Source of the DNA: Cristatella mucedo
Taxonomy: Eukaryota; Bryozoa; Phylactolaemata; Cristatellidae
DNA length: 61,987 nucleotides
Reading direction: 5' to 3'
Assembly: GCA_009760855.2 (NCBI GenBank)
Contig: WPIO01000386.1
Location: 1-61,987, forward strand
The notes below the pieces were generated by a model. That model saw only the letters and a list, made by a program, of their open reading frames with translations, was not told where the DNA came from and made no database searches. Positions 13,086 through 61,987 of this stretch are shown one piece after another (position 1 is the stretch's first letter; every line of letters begins with the position of its first letter). The position numbers were made by a program, and so were the translations under genes.

Positions 13086-13232
13086 TAAAAAATATCTTTA
13101 ATCTTGTTTTAAGAACTTTGCTTCAAGCGGAAAATACTATATCTTTTTTCTGGGATAGCTCTTTGCAAAGTCACCCTACTAAGATTTTACTACACGGCAC
13201 TCAACCTATAAAGTCTCCCCTTTGTCTGCCTT

Positions 13233-13238
13233 TTTATT
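13233..13238 (-). terminator. candidate poly(A) signal of the DEG/ENaC gene
   Basis: AATAAA on the minus strand lies about 510 nt past the stop codon. It is a plausible end for the 3' UTR. Other A-rich hexamers nearby have not been excluded. Confidence 0.4.
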
Positions 13239-13745
13239 GATTTAAATTAAACTTCAATGTATTTGTAAATTATAATATAGGTTACATAAGCAACTCTCTT
13301 ACCATCATGCTACCAAGCAATGTGCCAAGAGAAGACCCGTATAGATACAGAAATCAATGGATAGCAAATCCTTGTTGATGCACCGTCAGGCAAGCGTCAG
13401 AGCTAATATGTGCTTCATACTTATCAGCTTACTTTCATGCAATATGAGAGAAACAAAGAATGATGGAAGCTGATTTTTTAATCATGGCACGACAATGTCA
13501 CCGGAGTTAAAGGCTCGCGTTTTGATGTCATACTGTGGAAAGAAAAAAAGAAAGATGTACACAGAGCTAGTTTTAGCTGAAAAAGCACGTGGCAGTGAGC
13601 ATTGGGATCTAAGATGCCGATCTGGTAATGAAATTGGTGAAACACCAATGATTCTGATGATATTCAACGTGTGCCCATAAGTCTTTAGACTGCAAGTAAC
13701 ACATTTTGATAACTTGTTCACTAAAGCAACATAAAAGCAAAGCAA

Positions 13746-52527
<38,782 letters not shown>

Positions 52528-52569
52528 GCAGCAATGCGAAGGCACGTTGAAGCAGTCAATTGTAGTGCC

Positions 52570-54515
52570 TCAAGGCTAAGGCTAGATATTGGTAGTTAAT
52601 GACACTCTGCATATTGATGTCAGGGTCAGGTGACAGTACAAGCTTAGAATAGTCTCATTAGCTTATTGATTAGTTACAGCTTGCTTAGCAGCACATTAAT
52701 AATTGCTTGGTCTAAACATGAGCCGAGCTTACTCGGTACCCTTAGAATGATGTATAGCATATACCGGTATCTGACGATTCGTGCAATAATAATCAGAGCC
52801 GAACCAATTTAGGATTGAAGTTTAAGCCTAGGATGGCGGCAGCAAGAATCTATGATGTATTCCGTCATCTACTAATGCAGATTGGCCGCTCAATATTTCT
52901 TTACCGGTCGGACTTGAAAAGAAATGGAATAACAGTCAGATATATCATCATAACTCAGCTAGGCCTGTGTTAGGTCTCTTTAAACGAATACCTTCAACTC
53001 TCGTCTTTAGAGTCACAGAAAGAATCCTAGGTACCATATCTGTGGAGATTGGCTGGGCGAAATAGAGCTCTCAGGAAAATCATCACCAAGAGCAAAGAAA
53101 ATCCCTCTTTAAAAACAGGCAGTCTAGCCCACGATAGCTCTCTACTAAGTTCGATAACTAAATACATCAAAATATAAATCGTTAGATTGTGTCTATTAGA
53201 AGATTAAATAAAATCACCAATCAGAGCATCAAAGCTTTAGACTTAAATTAGAGTTGGAAAGGAGAAACTCTGGTTACCAATAGCTCTTTAGTGGATTGCG
53301 ATTGGAACGGTGCAGTATTTCCATTCACTTAAGCAGCAGCATATGTCCATTTGCTTAGTCTTTAGGTGAAATCAATACTGGTCAGAGGTGGAAACTAGAG
53401 CCTGTCTTGCAATGCATTTAGAGCAAACACTTGACTTACTTACTCTGAAGTGCTTGACAGCTCCTCACTTAAATAGATCTGAATTTGCTTGACAGCTCCT
53501 CGCTTGATGGCATGCTGATATGGGCTTTAAGTATTGCCATTTCCGCTGCTTAGGCTGCTAGCAATTCGCCGCTTGTGAGTTAAATCAATATGCAAGGGTG
53601 GCCTTTGTGGATGCTCACATTGATTTTATCAAAGCTTAAGCTGGCCACGGCGATAGATAGTCACAAGACCACGAGTCCAGGATATGGAGTTTTTATAGCT
53701 CTGCAGATGTGAATACGAGCAGGAACAAGTGCAAAGGGCGAGACGAATCTATAGGTTTTCAAAAATCTCGCTTTAAATCGTGTACAGAACAAGCAAACAT
53801 CAAACTTCGTGGCCTGCAGTATCTTATAGCTTAAGAATCTTCTGTGATGTCTAGTAACCTGAAGGCGGAAGCACGTAGCCACAATAGGGCCGTTTTATAA
53901 ACCATGGTCACCAGTGGATGGCTTCAATCGTAAGTAAAGATATAAAACTAATAGCTGGACATATGGTCAACAATAAGAACTTATTACTGTAAGATCATTT
54001 ATAGAATTTGAGTCGATGATGGCAGCTAGATGAAGCAATACGAGAGAATAACAAGAATAGTAGGTAGCTGCTAGTACAGCTTCTTCAATTTAGATAATCA
54101 AGACCAAATGCCTTAGAGAACGTTTACTATTGTTGACTCTAATTTATAGAAGGACCTTTGATAAGATGATTGAGAGAGTGGCGTATCAAAGATCTCAGTT
54201 GTCTTAGTTTTCTTCTGCTAGAGATGCTGGCTTTACTTTTTAGGCATCAATGATTATTACGGCAAAGGGGCTTAAAACACCAAAATCACGAGTAATAACT
54301 AAAAATACCCAGAGGTTAATAATAAAGGGAGGCAGAGCCCAGAGTAAAATACAATTCTTTTTTGAGGCTCATTAAGAAATTTAATAACGACTTATATCGG
54401 GCAAGCTAAAATTACATTTGTTTCTTCGTAACCTGCGATCTTAAATACTTATCTTAGCAAAAGTAATTCATGCTATTTATGCACATGACATTGGTTTGTT
54501 GTCTGGTCAATAGAC
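52570..54515. other. region upstream of exon 1, nothing recognised
   Basis: A promoter or a 5' exon of the channel gene could be here, but no HG-motif exon, TATA box or CpG island is evident. Confidence 0.4.
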
Positions 54516-54518
54516 TGA

Positions 54519-54678
54519 CAGTGGTTTTAGTACAGTTCCTCATATTGTGGCTACCCAAACCAATAAATTATTGTGTGCAAAATGTGAAAGTGCACGTTTT
54601 CCGATGGTCTTAGGTGACCCCTGTGAACAAGTCATTCGACCCTTAAAGGGGTCGCACCCCACAGGTTGAGATCCACTC
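54519..54678. mobile_element. second, shorter copy of the hAT-type MITE
   Basis: It shares blocks with 26805-27028 in the same order: CAGTGGTT start, CAGTTCCTCATATTGTGG, TTTTCCGATGGTC, GACCCCTGTGAA and GGGTCGCACCCCACAGGTTG. It has an internal deletion relative to that copy. No clean 8-bp duplication is seen. Confidence 0.7.
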
Positions 54679-54689
54679 GACTAGAGGCT

Positions 54690-56690
54690 TACACACTTCC
54701 TAGTGAAAACATAAATTTTCTCTCTTAGCTGAATGCAAAATACATCTTTGCACCATATACAATGCTGCATTGCGACCTAACTTTTTCTAATGCTCCAGTC
54801 AACACTTTCTCAATTTTACTGGTTGCCCCTTGCTCAGAATAAGGGGCTTTGTGTCGTTACACCTGCACTATTCCTCATGCCAGATCGGTCACTCCTCATA
54901 AGATTGTTGAAGATAAAATAAGAGTATCATTTACGGGTAAATCAAGCAGCATCACTTGATGATATAATCCTCAAGATTAATCTATCTAGTATCTTTCACG
55001 CCGCCTACCACTAGTAATCTTAGCACGTTACTCCCAAGCAACTTATTGTTGGATTTGACCATTTATTCCACCGTTAAGTAAACTTCCTTTTTGTCAAGGA
55101 GCTTTGGTGAATTGCAGCCTTCCTTGGCTTCGATACGAGTGCAAACGTACTTCACGTTCATACGATATCGCTTCTACACTTACCAAGGTCTATTATTCGT
55201 TAATTCAGGACTCCCAGCAGGTAACCTTCATATTATTGAATTGGTATAAACTCTGCACCCCATCTGATATGCAAGTAAATGACCTGGCTACAAAATAGAA
55301 GAGAATTTAGCAGAGCTTTGCTCGCTACCATTGAAATTTCCAGTCAATTTCGAAGTAATCTTTTTGGTTTTTTAGTTGACTTAACTCACTTGTAAAACTC
55401 TACACATTTATTTTCCCTGGCCTTCCATGGTGTTTTCGGATTTTCCCCCTTCTCAGAATTCAGTCAACTACACTTGCTTGAAAAAACTACCGAATATCTT
55501 GAGGATTTAGTTTATAGCTCATCTTTACAGAAAGAATAGAAAGAGTTTCCATACACCTTTAGAATCTTCAATGAGCTTGCTACGCTGAAGTTGGAGTTAT
55601 GGACAATTTTGTCCTCTTCAGGTTTTCATTAGCCTCATTTATTGTGTGCTTTTTTTTAGATACTATAATATATTCTGACATGTGCTTTATTCTTTGCATG
55701 TTACTAGCCAAGTGTTTTACGAGAAATTCGGTTAAATGTGTTCGTTAATGATTTAAGATGCTAGCTGAGGGATGATATTGTAAACTTCACCAACCTCAAA
55801 TAATTTATCTTTTGCAGGTAACTTTACCAAATCTCCAACAATACTTAACCTCCGCACCTGAATTACAAGTGGTCAATTGTTTTCATTTATCTGGTCTGCA
55901 TCACAACCTCCAGGGTAGCTCAAATGTCTGCTAAGTAAATGCTACTAACTGATTATAGCACCACTAATGTCATAAGGTGGCATATTTTGTGGATATTCCA
56001 ATTCCCTACACTAGCACCTTTACTGTTAACTTGGTCTAAATAACGTTCCGAGGGCTTGTTGGATTGGCCGAGTACCATACAGCTTTGTTGAGCTCCAATT
56101 AACAGACCTGGAAGTATGTCTTCTAGATGGTGCTAACACATGGGACATAACACCCATAGGCACACTAAAGACAATATATATTGACTTTGCAAAGGCAGTG
56201 AGTGATAATAGCAAGGTCTTTATATTTCCTTCAAGTAATCAGTTGGGTGCGGGTTGTCGTTTATACAAATGAGCGTTAGTTTAAAGCTTATGGACCGTAT
56301 AATTTATCTATTCGTTTCCTGAAAGATTTGAGTATCTTTAGTGGCAAAGCGAACTACTTATAAAATATATCAATGGATTGAACGTTGCCTAGCACGATTT
56401 GAGAGCCGTTCGAAAGGAAAGGCCGGTATAGATGCATTACTGGACTAAAAGGTGAGCTAAACATAACATTCAGATTGAAATGCTGCACAGCTGAGGCATA
56501 GTGAATGGCTGTAAGTGGCGTCGTTGTGACTGCTTACAACATGACAGTTTCGCAAAGCTATGAATTGGCAGACTTGATTAGGCAGAACTGACGTAGTTGC
56601 CTGAAAAGACCAATTTATCAGATCAACCAGAACAAACTATATTTTCAACTAATGAGTTATTTTACAATCATTCCACGTTTAGGGCTGTGG
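54690..56690. other. no gene recognised
   Basis: AT-rich DNA. Some stretches look like worn repeats but none could be assigned. Confidence 0.4.
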
Positions 56691-57000
56691 CAGAAATTCT
56701 CTACCGACTTCTGAAATATGACACGTGCAGAAGAGGAGTTGACACGGCTTGATGTGCTGGATTAGATGGAAAGGCACAAAGGTCAAAGATAAGATGCAAA
56801 TATGTTTTACAATGGTCAAAGATAAGATGCAAATATGTTTTATCTATGAAATAATTATAGCATAGATTAGGCTTGGTGATTGCATCGGTAGGAGACAGAG
56901 AATATATAGTGCTAAGAAGTAGATTATGCCAATATCCTCGGTGCAAAACACCTTTTGTCATGCTCATTGGATGACTACTGCCCATAGACTACAATGCCTT
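56690..57000 (-). mobile_element. LINE reverse-transcriptase remnant
   Basis: GVLHRGYWHNLLLSTIYSLS, DAITKPNLCYNYFIDKTYLH and LIFD align with GVPQGSVLGPVLFTVYTLP, DVIAKHNLGFHFYADDTQLY and LCFD of the main LINE. The catalytic YADD is lost (reads FIDK). It contains a 33-bp internal duplication. Confidence 0.75.
56781..56846. repeat. 33-bp tandem duplication
   Basis: GGTCAAAGATAAGATGCAAA and the following TATGTTTTA occur twice, 33 bp apart. This duplicates the residues YLHLIFD in the LINE remnant. Confidence 0.95.
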
Positions 57001-57009
57001 ATATCTCAA

Positions 57010-58470
57010 ACTGAGATGTGACCTCAGCTAAAATAAAGTGCTTCCTGGACCGCGAACGACTTATACATTTTGGTCAAAGTAGGTAAAATGCAAACTGCTT
57101 CTCATGTTTGAAGTGATCTCAGATTGTCAAAAAAATGGAGATAGCAAAGAGCGAGTGCAGGTCGTTGACAGGACGTCCGTCATTTTCAGCCAGGCTTTGG
57201 TCGAAGCGGGCTGTAGATATCCTAGGAAAAAACACTTCACTTAAATTAAAGTGGATTTCATTAAGGCTAGATGGGACTACGTAACACTTGATCAGGGTTT
57301 TGAAAAGTCCGACGACCCTTAATAGAGATTCACACCATTGTAAAACTGACTGAGCAGGGCGTTGCTAGAACAGCCGAATACCTGACATGAACCGCCAGAA
57401 AACACTCTTTTTATTAGTGGTATAGCTTCTAAGCCAAAATTTAAATAAGCTCTCGAAGCCCCTAACGTTTTACTTTTGTCTGAAAACGGTTGGGATCTCT
57501 GGCTGTAAATCACGTGCCGTTATGCAGCTACAGGTTCTAGCTTTCATGATGTATATTGAGCATGTGGCACTGGCTAAAAACTTAATTTATAAGTTCATTG
57601 ATTGAAGTATGCGTATTTTTAGTAGAATTGGTTAGAAATATGACCATTGTGGAGAGTAAAGATCAAATGCAGCCACTTTCATGCCCTTTTGATGCAGAAA
57701 ACACAGGTGGAGCCGTTTGGTTTACAGTGGCCTTACTAGTTTCAGTATATTTTCTCTGTAGTTAAGATGATTATGCTGCTTAACGTAACTTTAATAATTA
57801 ATCTGGTTGATATCTGGTGTTTGATATACTTAATGATTTCAATTTTCTGAAGGTTTTGTCAAAGTGCTGCAGCTGTCTGTATATTGTAGAGCCTTACCAC
57901 ATCCAGCCTTGCCCTCCAAGCCGACAGCACCTCCCTTGAAATATTCAACTATTATGAATTTTCATACTAGATCGCCCCTAGTTTAACTAAATGGTATGTA
58001 CATGTCAATTAGGTATGATCGAACGCATCTGTTATCATTTCATCCAAGTGCTCTGGGTGATGCGGTTGCTGTAGAAAGGGTCATCTATTAGAGTGTCCTC
58101 AACTAGAGGACTTCGACACATCCAAGCTTGTGGCCTGAACCTCTGTTAGTTCGCTATTCAAAGCTGCATCTCGTGTCGCTCTTAGAGATCTTCCAAAACG
58201 AGCTGTTGTGACTCAATCGAATGAGAAACCTTCAGGCGTGGTATAACTCTTACGACCAATCCTAAAGCTTGTCTTTGGTGTGCTTGCTAAATATGCCATA
58301 CACAAAATAGTAATAAGTGGTTGTCTTATTCAAGGCAGTCTCGAGCAGCTCTCTTTGAATGAGATCAGATTTAAATCGACAGAAAACACGACCATAAACT
58401 ATATTACCCCGATCGTTTCGGCTTCCTTTCATAAACCTAAAAGGCCAAGATTAAAAAACCTGATATAAGA
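57010..58470. other. no gene recognised
   Basis: No supported coding region. Some of it may be further decayed LINE sequence. Confidence 0.4.
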
Positions 58471-58479
58471 GTCGCCATC

Positions 58480-59965
58480 TTCTTCGGATCCTGCCTCAAT
58501 TTAAAATCGTTTTCAGTCGCCTTCGTAACAGTCTCTCATTTAAAGTTGCTCCTAAACAAATGGTTGCTGTAATCCGTAGCCCTTAACGTAACAAGACCAA
58601 TACTTAATTTTCACTGATCTCGTCACAATTTCGTATGCAAGAAATCAATCTTTCTTCGTTATTAGCGATTTTGAAATTAAACTCAAGGACTGGTGCGATG
58701 TCATAAGTGCCACATTTACTGCACAGACTTGACCTTTTTCTCTAGTAGCTCACGTGCACGACCCCACTCACAAAGGTAACCTACACGATCGAAGTTTCTC
58801 CCAAAAGTGTAGGCTCTCTTTCTCTATTATATTCCTCTTGCCAATGTGATTGCATGCCCAACAGAGGCTTCCTTCACTGGGCAGATAATACTCTGTTTTA
58901 CGTTTGCATTGATCCGCCCAGCCCTACAGGCATCGTAATTATTCAACTCTACTACTACATGTATTGCTGACGAAAGCATATATATGGCAGCAACATTTCC
59001 CAAATTGAATGAAAATAAAACCAACGAACTAGCTACGAGACTTGCAATTGCGACTCGGAAATTGGAAACTTGACCACAAAAGCTGGCTATTCCTGCATAC
59101 TTCCTATTGCATCTTCACGAAATTTCGATGTCATGTTCCAAAGGTGCCTTTCACTAAATAGCTCACCACCTGACCAGCTAAGTATTAATACTCAGGTGGG
59201 CCATACTGCTAAACGCCGGGCTTACATAGACCTTATATAAAGCGGTCCATGTATTTGAGAGGTCCACTCTTGACTTCTGTAGCTCACTGCTTGCTAGTTT
59301 ACCACCCTGTGCACTCAGGTGCCTACAGCTGGTTCAAATCTCTGCAGCTAGGCTTCTCTATAGTGAGCTTGGCAGTTGCCACATCGCACTACATCTAGCT
59401 GACATGCACTGTCTCCGACTCAAGCAAAAAATTCTCTTCAAGGCGCTATCACACTCTTTAACATCACTCCACTGACTCCAGACAACCTATCAGATCTACC
59501 TTCCCCCAGGCTAAGCATCGTAGAGCCAACTTTTCGGAACCTATTTAATTATCCGTACCTCCTACGAAACTCAAATCCTTCAAAGACTTTGCCTTTATTG
59601 GTGTGCTCCCAGAGCCTGGAACTTACTTCCTGGCTTACTTCCTTACTTCTGGCGTTGCGACCTCCCTTGAATTGACCATGTTAGAATAAAATAAGAAACA
59701 TCTATTTATGACATTTAGTGGGTCCCTGTGATTTCTCCTGTATGAGCTTATGCCATCTGAAAGTGGGCTAGCTGCCACTAACCGTATTTTTATGCTGTCT
59801 CTGTGTATGCCACCTATAAACATGTTATTCTTCCTGTCATTGAGCATGTTTCCACTAAGCATTCGATCACGCTTCCTTTGCAGCCAATGTAAAATGCTTA
59901 GAGACAGATTGGGTTCTCAGAGGGTCGTTATAACAAATGTATTACTACTGGTATTATTATTCAAC
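58480..59965 (+). mobile_element. degenerate LINE with large internal deletion
   Basis: 58480-58790 carries endonuclease pieces (VIRSP, AHVHDPTHKGNLHD). The sequence then jumps directly to the late reverse-transcriptase part (LYYIPLANVIA) and the C-terminal domain. It ends with GATTGGGTTCTCAGAGGG and ATT/ACT repeats. Confidence 0.75.
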
Positions 59966-60059
59966 ACAATGCAGACTTATTGTCTAAGCCACTGTGCTAC
60001 AGCCCAGGTTCTATCAGCTCTTCTACAAAAATAGCAAACATTCGCCTATGGTTGGTACA

Positions 60060-60760
60060 ACAGTAATGATAGGCTTGTCTGCTTAATCTTTTCATTTGCC
60101 AAATTATACAACTTCTCACCTACATTTAAGGCTTCTGGTGAAGCAGCGTATCTGCTTCAAAGAACTATTACTCACTTTTAGGTTCCTTAATTCTTTGGTT
60201 TAAGTCTCCCGATCAGTACTACTCCCCTACCAGGATTGGCATTGCAATACTTATTTCTCTAAATCAAAGGGTGTTGTGGCTGGCACAAATATCAATCCTC
60301 TGGAAACCGTGACTTTAGTTTGAGCGCTTCCAACGCCTGGAGCTCACTTCCGATTGACTTCACAACAAATCCTCACATGACTACATTTAAAAAGAAGCTT
60401 GAACGCACCCGTTAATCACAGCACTTGGTGAGCCCTCGCGATTCGTCTTTTTTGTGCTTATATGTGCTAAATCTGCATAGGCCACCACTAACCATATTTA
60501 AACGTTGACCATGTGCATGCTACATCTAAACGCGTTGTAATTTCTCACGTATTATATGTTACCCCAAACCATTTGGTCATGCTTATTTTTTCACCTAGTT
60601 AGATATTGTGTTCTCTGAGGATGCTATGCACATTCTTTGGTAATATTGCCATTATTTGTATAGATAATTTGCCTCGAACCAACCTTAAATCCCTTTGAGA
60701 CTATGCCTTCACTTTGTGTGCTTACCCAAGCATGGAACTCAATCTCGATTAACGTCACAA
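60060..60760 (+). mobile_element. two LINE 3' fragments in a row
   Basis: 60060-60650 is an ORF2 end plus 3' UTR of a diverged copy (KKKLERTR, GTGTTCTCTGAGGATGC). 60660-60760 repeats the PRTNLKSL part of another copy. Confidence 0.65.
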
Positions 60761-60790
60761 TATACCAAAAATGTATGTAGAATATTTCTT

Positions 60791-61668
60791 CCCATGGACA
60801 TTTCCCCCGGGCCATATCCCTGCTGGTGGACCCTGGGACATTATCCCCTGGACGTTTCCCCGGGGTAGGACGTTTCACAGTAAGTTGTTGAGTGCGTAGC
60901 TAAGAATACGGATATATTTCGTAGAATATTTCGTAGCCTCATAAACGACCTAATATTGTAATTAATTAGTGCCATAAAATGCTTGGGCTTTGTAATTGAC
61001 CAACCTCCTTTTTCTCCCGAAGAGGGCGTGTTATGCCCGCGCCCGGCAAGACAGAAGTGAGTTTAGTTCGTCTTCCTTTTACCATTGCAGTAAATTTCTT
61101 GTGGCCCAGCACGGCCAGGCGCAGTCTGGGGCGGCCAGAAGTCACCCACGGAGCAACGGTGTACAGTAAACTCGTCAACTTGCTTGCCGCACAAACGCTG
61201 GCATGTACCGAAAGTGGCTCAGACTGTAAGTGCTATACTCCCGTGCGTTACACTCACATTGTGAGGCTTTGTGAAGTTACAGGTGGAGATCACCGGATTA
61301 CATTACAACAGTACACTTAATGGTGGGGGAGTCACAGGGATAACTCAATGCACCTTGGAAATTATTGGCGGAAGCGGGAGTGAAGAAATTGATCAGCCGT
61401 ACGACCCCCTGTCTTAGTAGGACCCCTTGTTAGTACAATGCACATAAGTTGTGAGGTTATGGTCACTACAATTTATTTGACAATTGTTGTGACTAAATGT
61501 AGGATCATGTTACATACTAAATAATAGAAAATCGTATGCAAGGCAGTTTATTTCACTGCCTTTCAAAACGGGATGGAAGAGAATGCACTACCCCAAGGTT
61601 ACAATGCCCTACCTTAGGGGTAAACGTCCTATCTCAGGGGAGTAAATGTCCAAGGAAATATCCATGTG
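60791..61668. repeat. inverted minisatellite-like clusters around a 700-bp core
   Basis: The left cluster (60791-60879) has several degenerate units of GGACATTTCCCC / GGACGTTTCCCCGGGGTA. The right cluster (61583-61668) has the same unit on the opposite strand (GGACGTTTACCCCTAAGGTA, GGACATTTACTCCCC). The arrangement resembles foldback-type elements with subrepeated inverted ends. The core holds an ATG-initiated 95-codon frame (61033-61320) with no recognised similarity. Confidence 0.5.
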
Positions 61669-61684
61669 GGCTTGTCGGTACCCA

Positions 61685-61741
61685 ATCTCTCTCTCTCTCT
61701 CCCTTTCCCTCTCTCTCTCTCTCTCTATCTCTCTCTATCTA

Positions 61742-61800
<59 letters not shown>

Positions 61801-61836
61801 AGATATATATATATATATATATATAGATGGAGATAG

Positions 61837-61870
<34 letters not shown>

Positions 61871-61910
61871 CTATCTCCATCTATCTCTCTCTCTGGCTCT
61901 TTCTCCCTCT
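61685..61910. repeat. compound (CT)n/(TA)n microsatellite with perfect palindrome
   Basis: CT repeats pass into about 60 bp of TA, then TA runs interrupted by GGAGATAGCG blocks, then CT again. 61823-61884 is a perfect 62-bp inverted repeat with arm ATAGATGGAGATAGCGAT and an AT core. Confidence 0.97.
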
Positions 61911-61987
61911 CACGGTCTCTCTGCACTTCTTTCTCGGCAGTCGTCTGCAAAAGCCTGCCAACAGAGTTGGTAGTGTGCCAGTGACTT

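Noticed and set aside
13482-13745. Minus-strand 87-codon frame directly after the channel stop codon
   Set aside because: It lies within the expected 3' UTR and has no recognised similarity.
61033-61320. 95-codon ATG frame as a host gene
   Set aside because: It sits between inverted repeat clusters and has no recognisable domain. Kept only as part of the possible mobile element.

Overview
This is a window of animal (metazoan) nuclear DNA. It is AT-rich, has no operons, and carries one spliced gene with introns of up to 8.8 kb, CR1/L2-type LINEs, tRNA-derived SINEs, decayed hAT and Tigger/pogo transposons, and long microsatellites. The species cannot be read from the sequence. An invertebrate is likely because the channel aligns with both ASIC and peptide-gated (FaNaC-like) DEG/ENaC channels without clearly being either.

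The only confidently identified host gene lies on the minus strand from about 52.53 kb down to 13.75 kb. I reassembled it by hand from nine coding exons with GT-AG junctions whose phases agree throughout: 52328-52527, 47970-48079, 44141-44280, 38517-38687, 38286-38438, 35426-35630, 29829-29982, 22771-22862 and 13746-13921. The product is a 466-residue DEG/ENaC (ASIC/FaNaC-type) cation channel. It has TM1, a full extracellular domain with exactly 14 cysteines as in ASICs, and TM2 with a G-x-S filter. The usual cytosolic N-terminal HG motif was not found, so a 5' exon may be missing from the model.

Layout: 0-5 kb is a LINE 3' fragment and unassigned AT-rich DNA. 5.1-6.4 kb has a (TG)n tract and a CpG-dense patch. 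6.7-7.9 kb is a dead Tigger/pogo transposase. 9-12 kb has inverted SINEs and nested LINEs. 13.2-13.9 kb is the gene's poly(A) signal, 3' UTR and last exon. 14-22.7 kb (intron 8) has a SINE pair, a minus LINE and a nearly full-length decayed plus LINE with its endonuclease region. 22.9-29.8 kb (intron 7) has a hAT transposase pseudogene, a non-autonomous hAT element and a (GA)n tract. 30-35.4 kb (intron 6) and 35.6-38.3 kb (intron 5) have SINE and LINE pieces. 38.7-44.1 kb (intron 3) holds the best preserved LINE, with an unbroken reverse-transcriptase frame. 44.3-48 kb (intron 2) has a 625-bp tandem duplication and a decayed LINE. 48-52.3 kb (intron 1) has LINE pieces. 52.6-62 kb is upstream of the known exons and holds further LINE remnants, a possible foldback-like structure and a CT/TA tract with a perfect 62-bp palindrome.

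The mobile elements are linked. SINE family A ends in about 50 bp nearly identical to the 3' end of the main LINE, so it probably used that LINE's enzyme. The small hAT element lies close to a hAT transposase relic. Apart from the channel gene, almost everything recognisable here is transposon debris.
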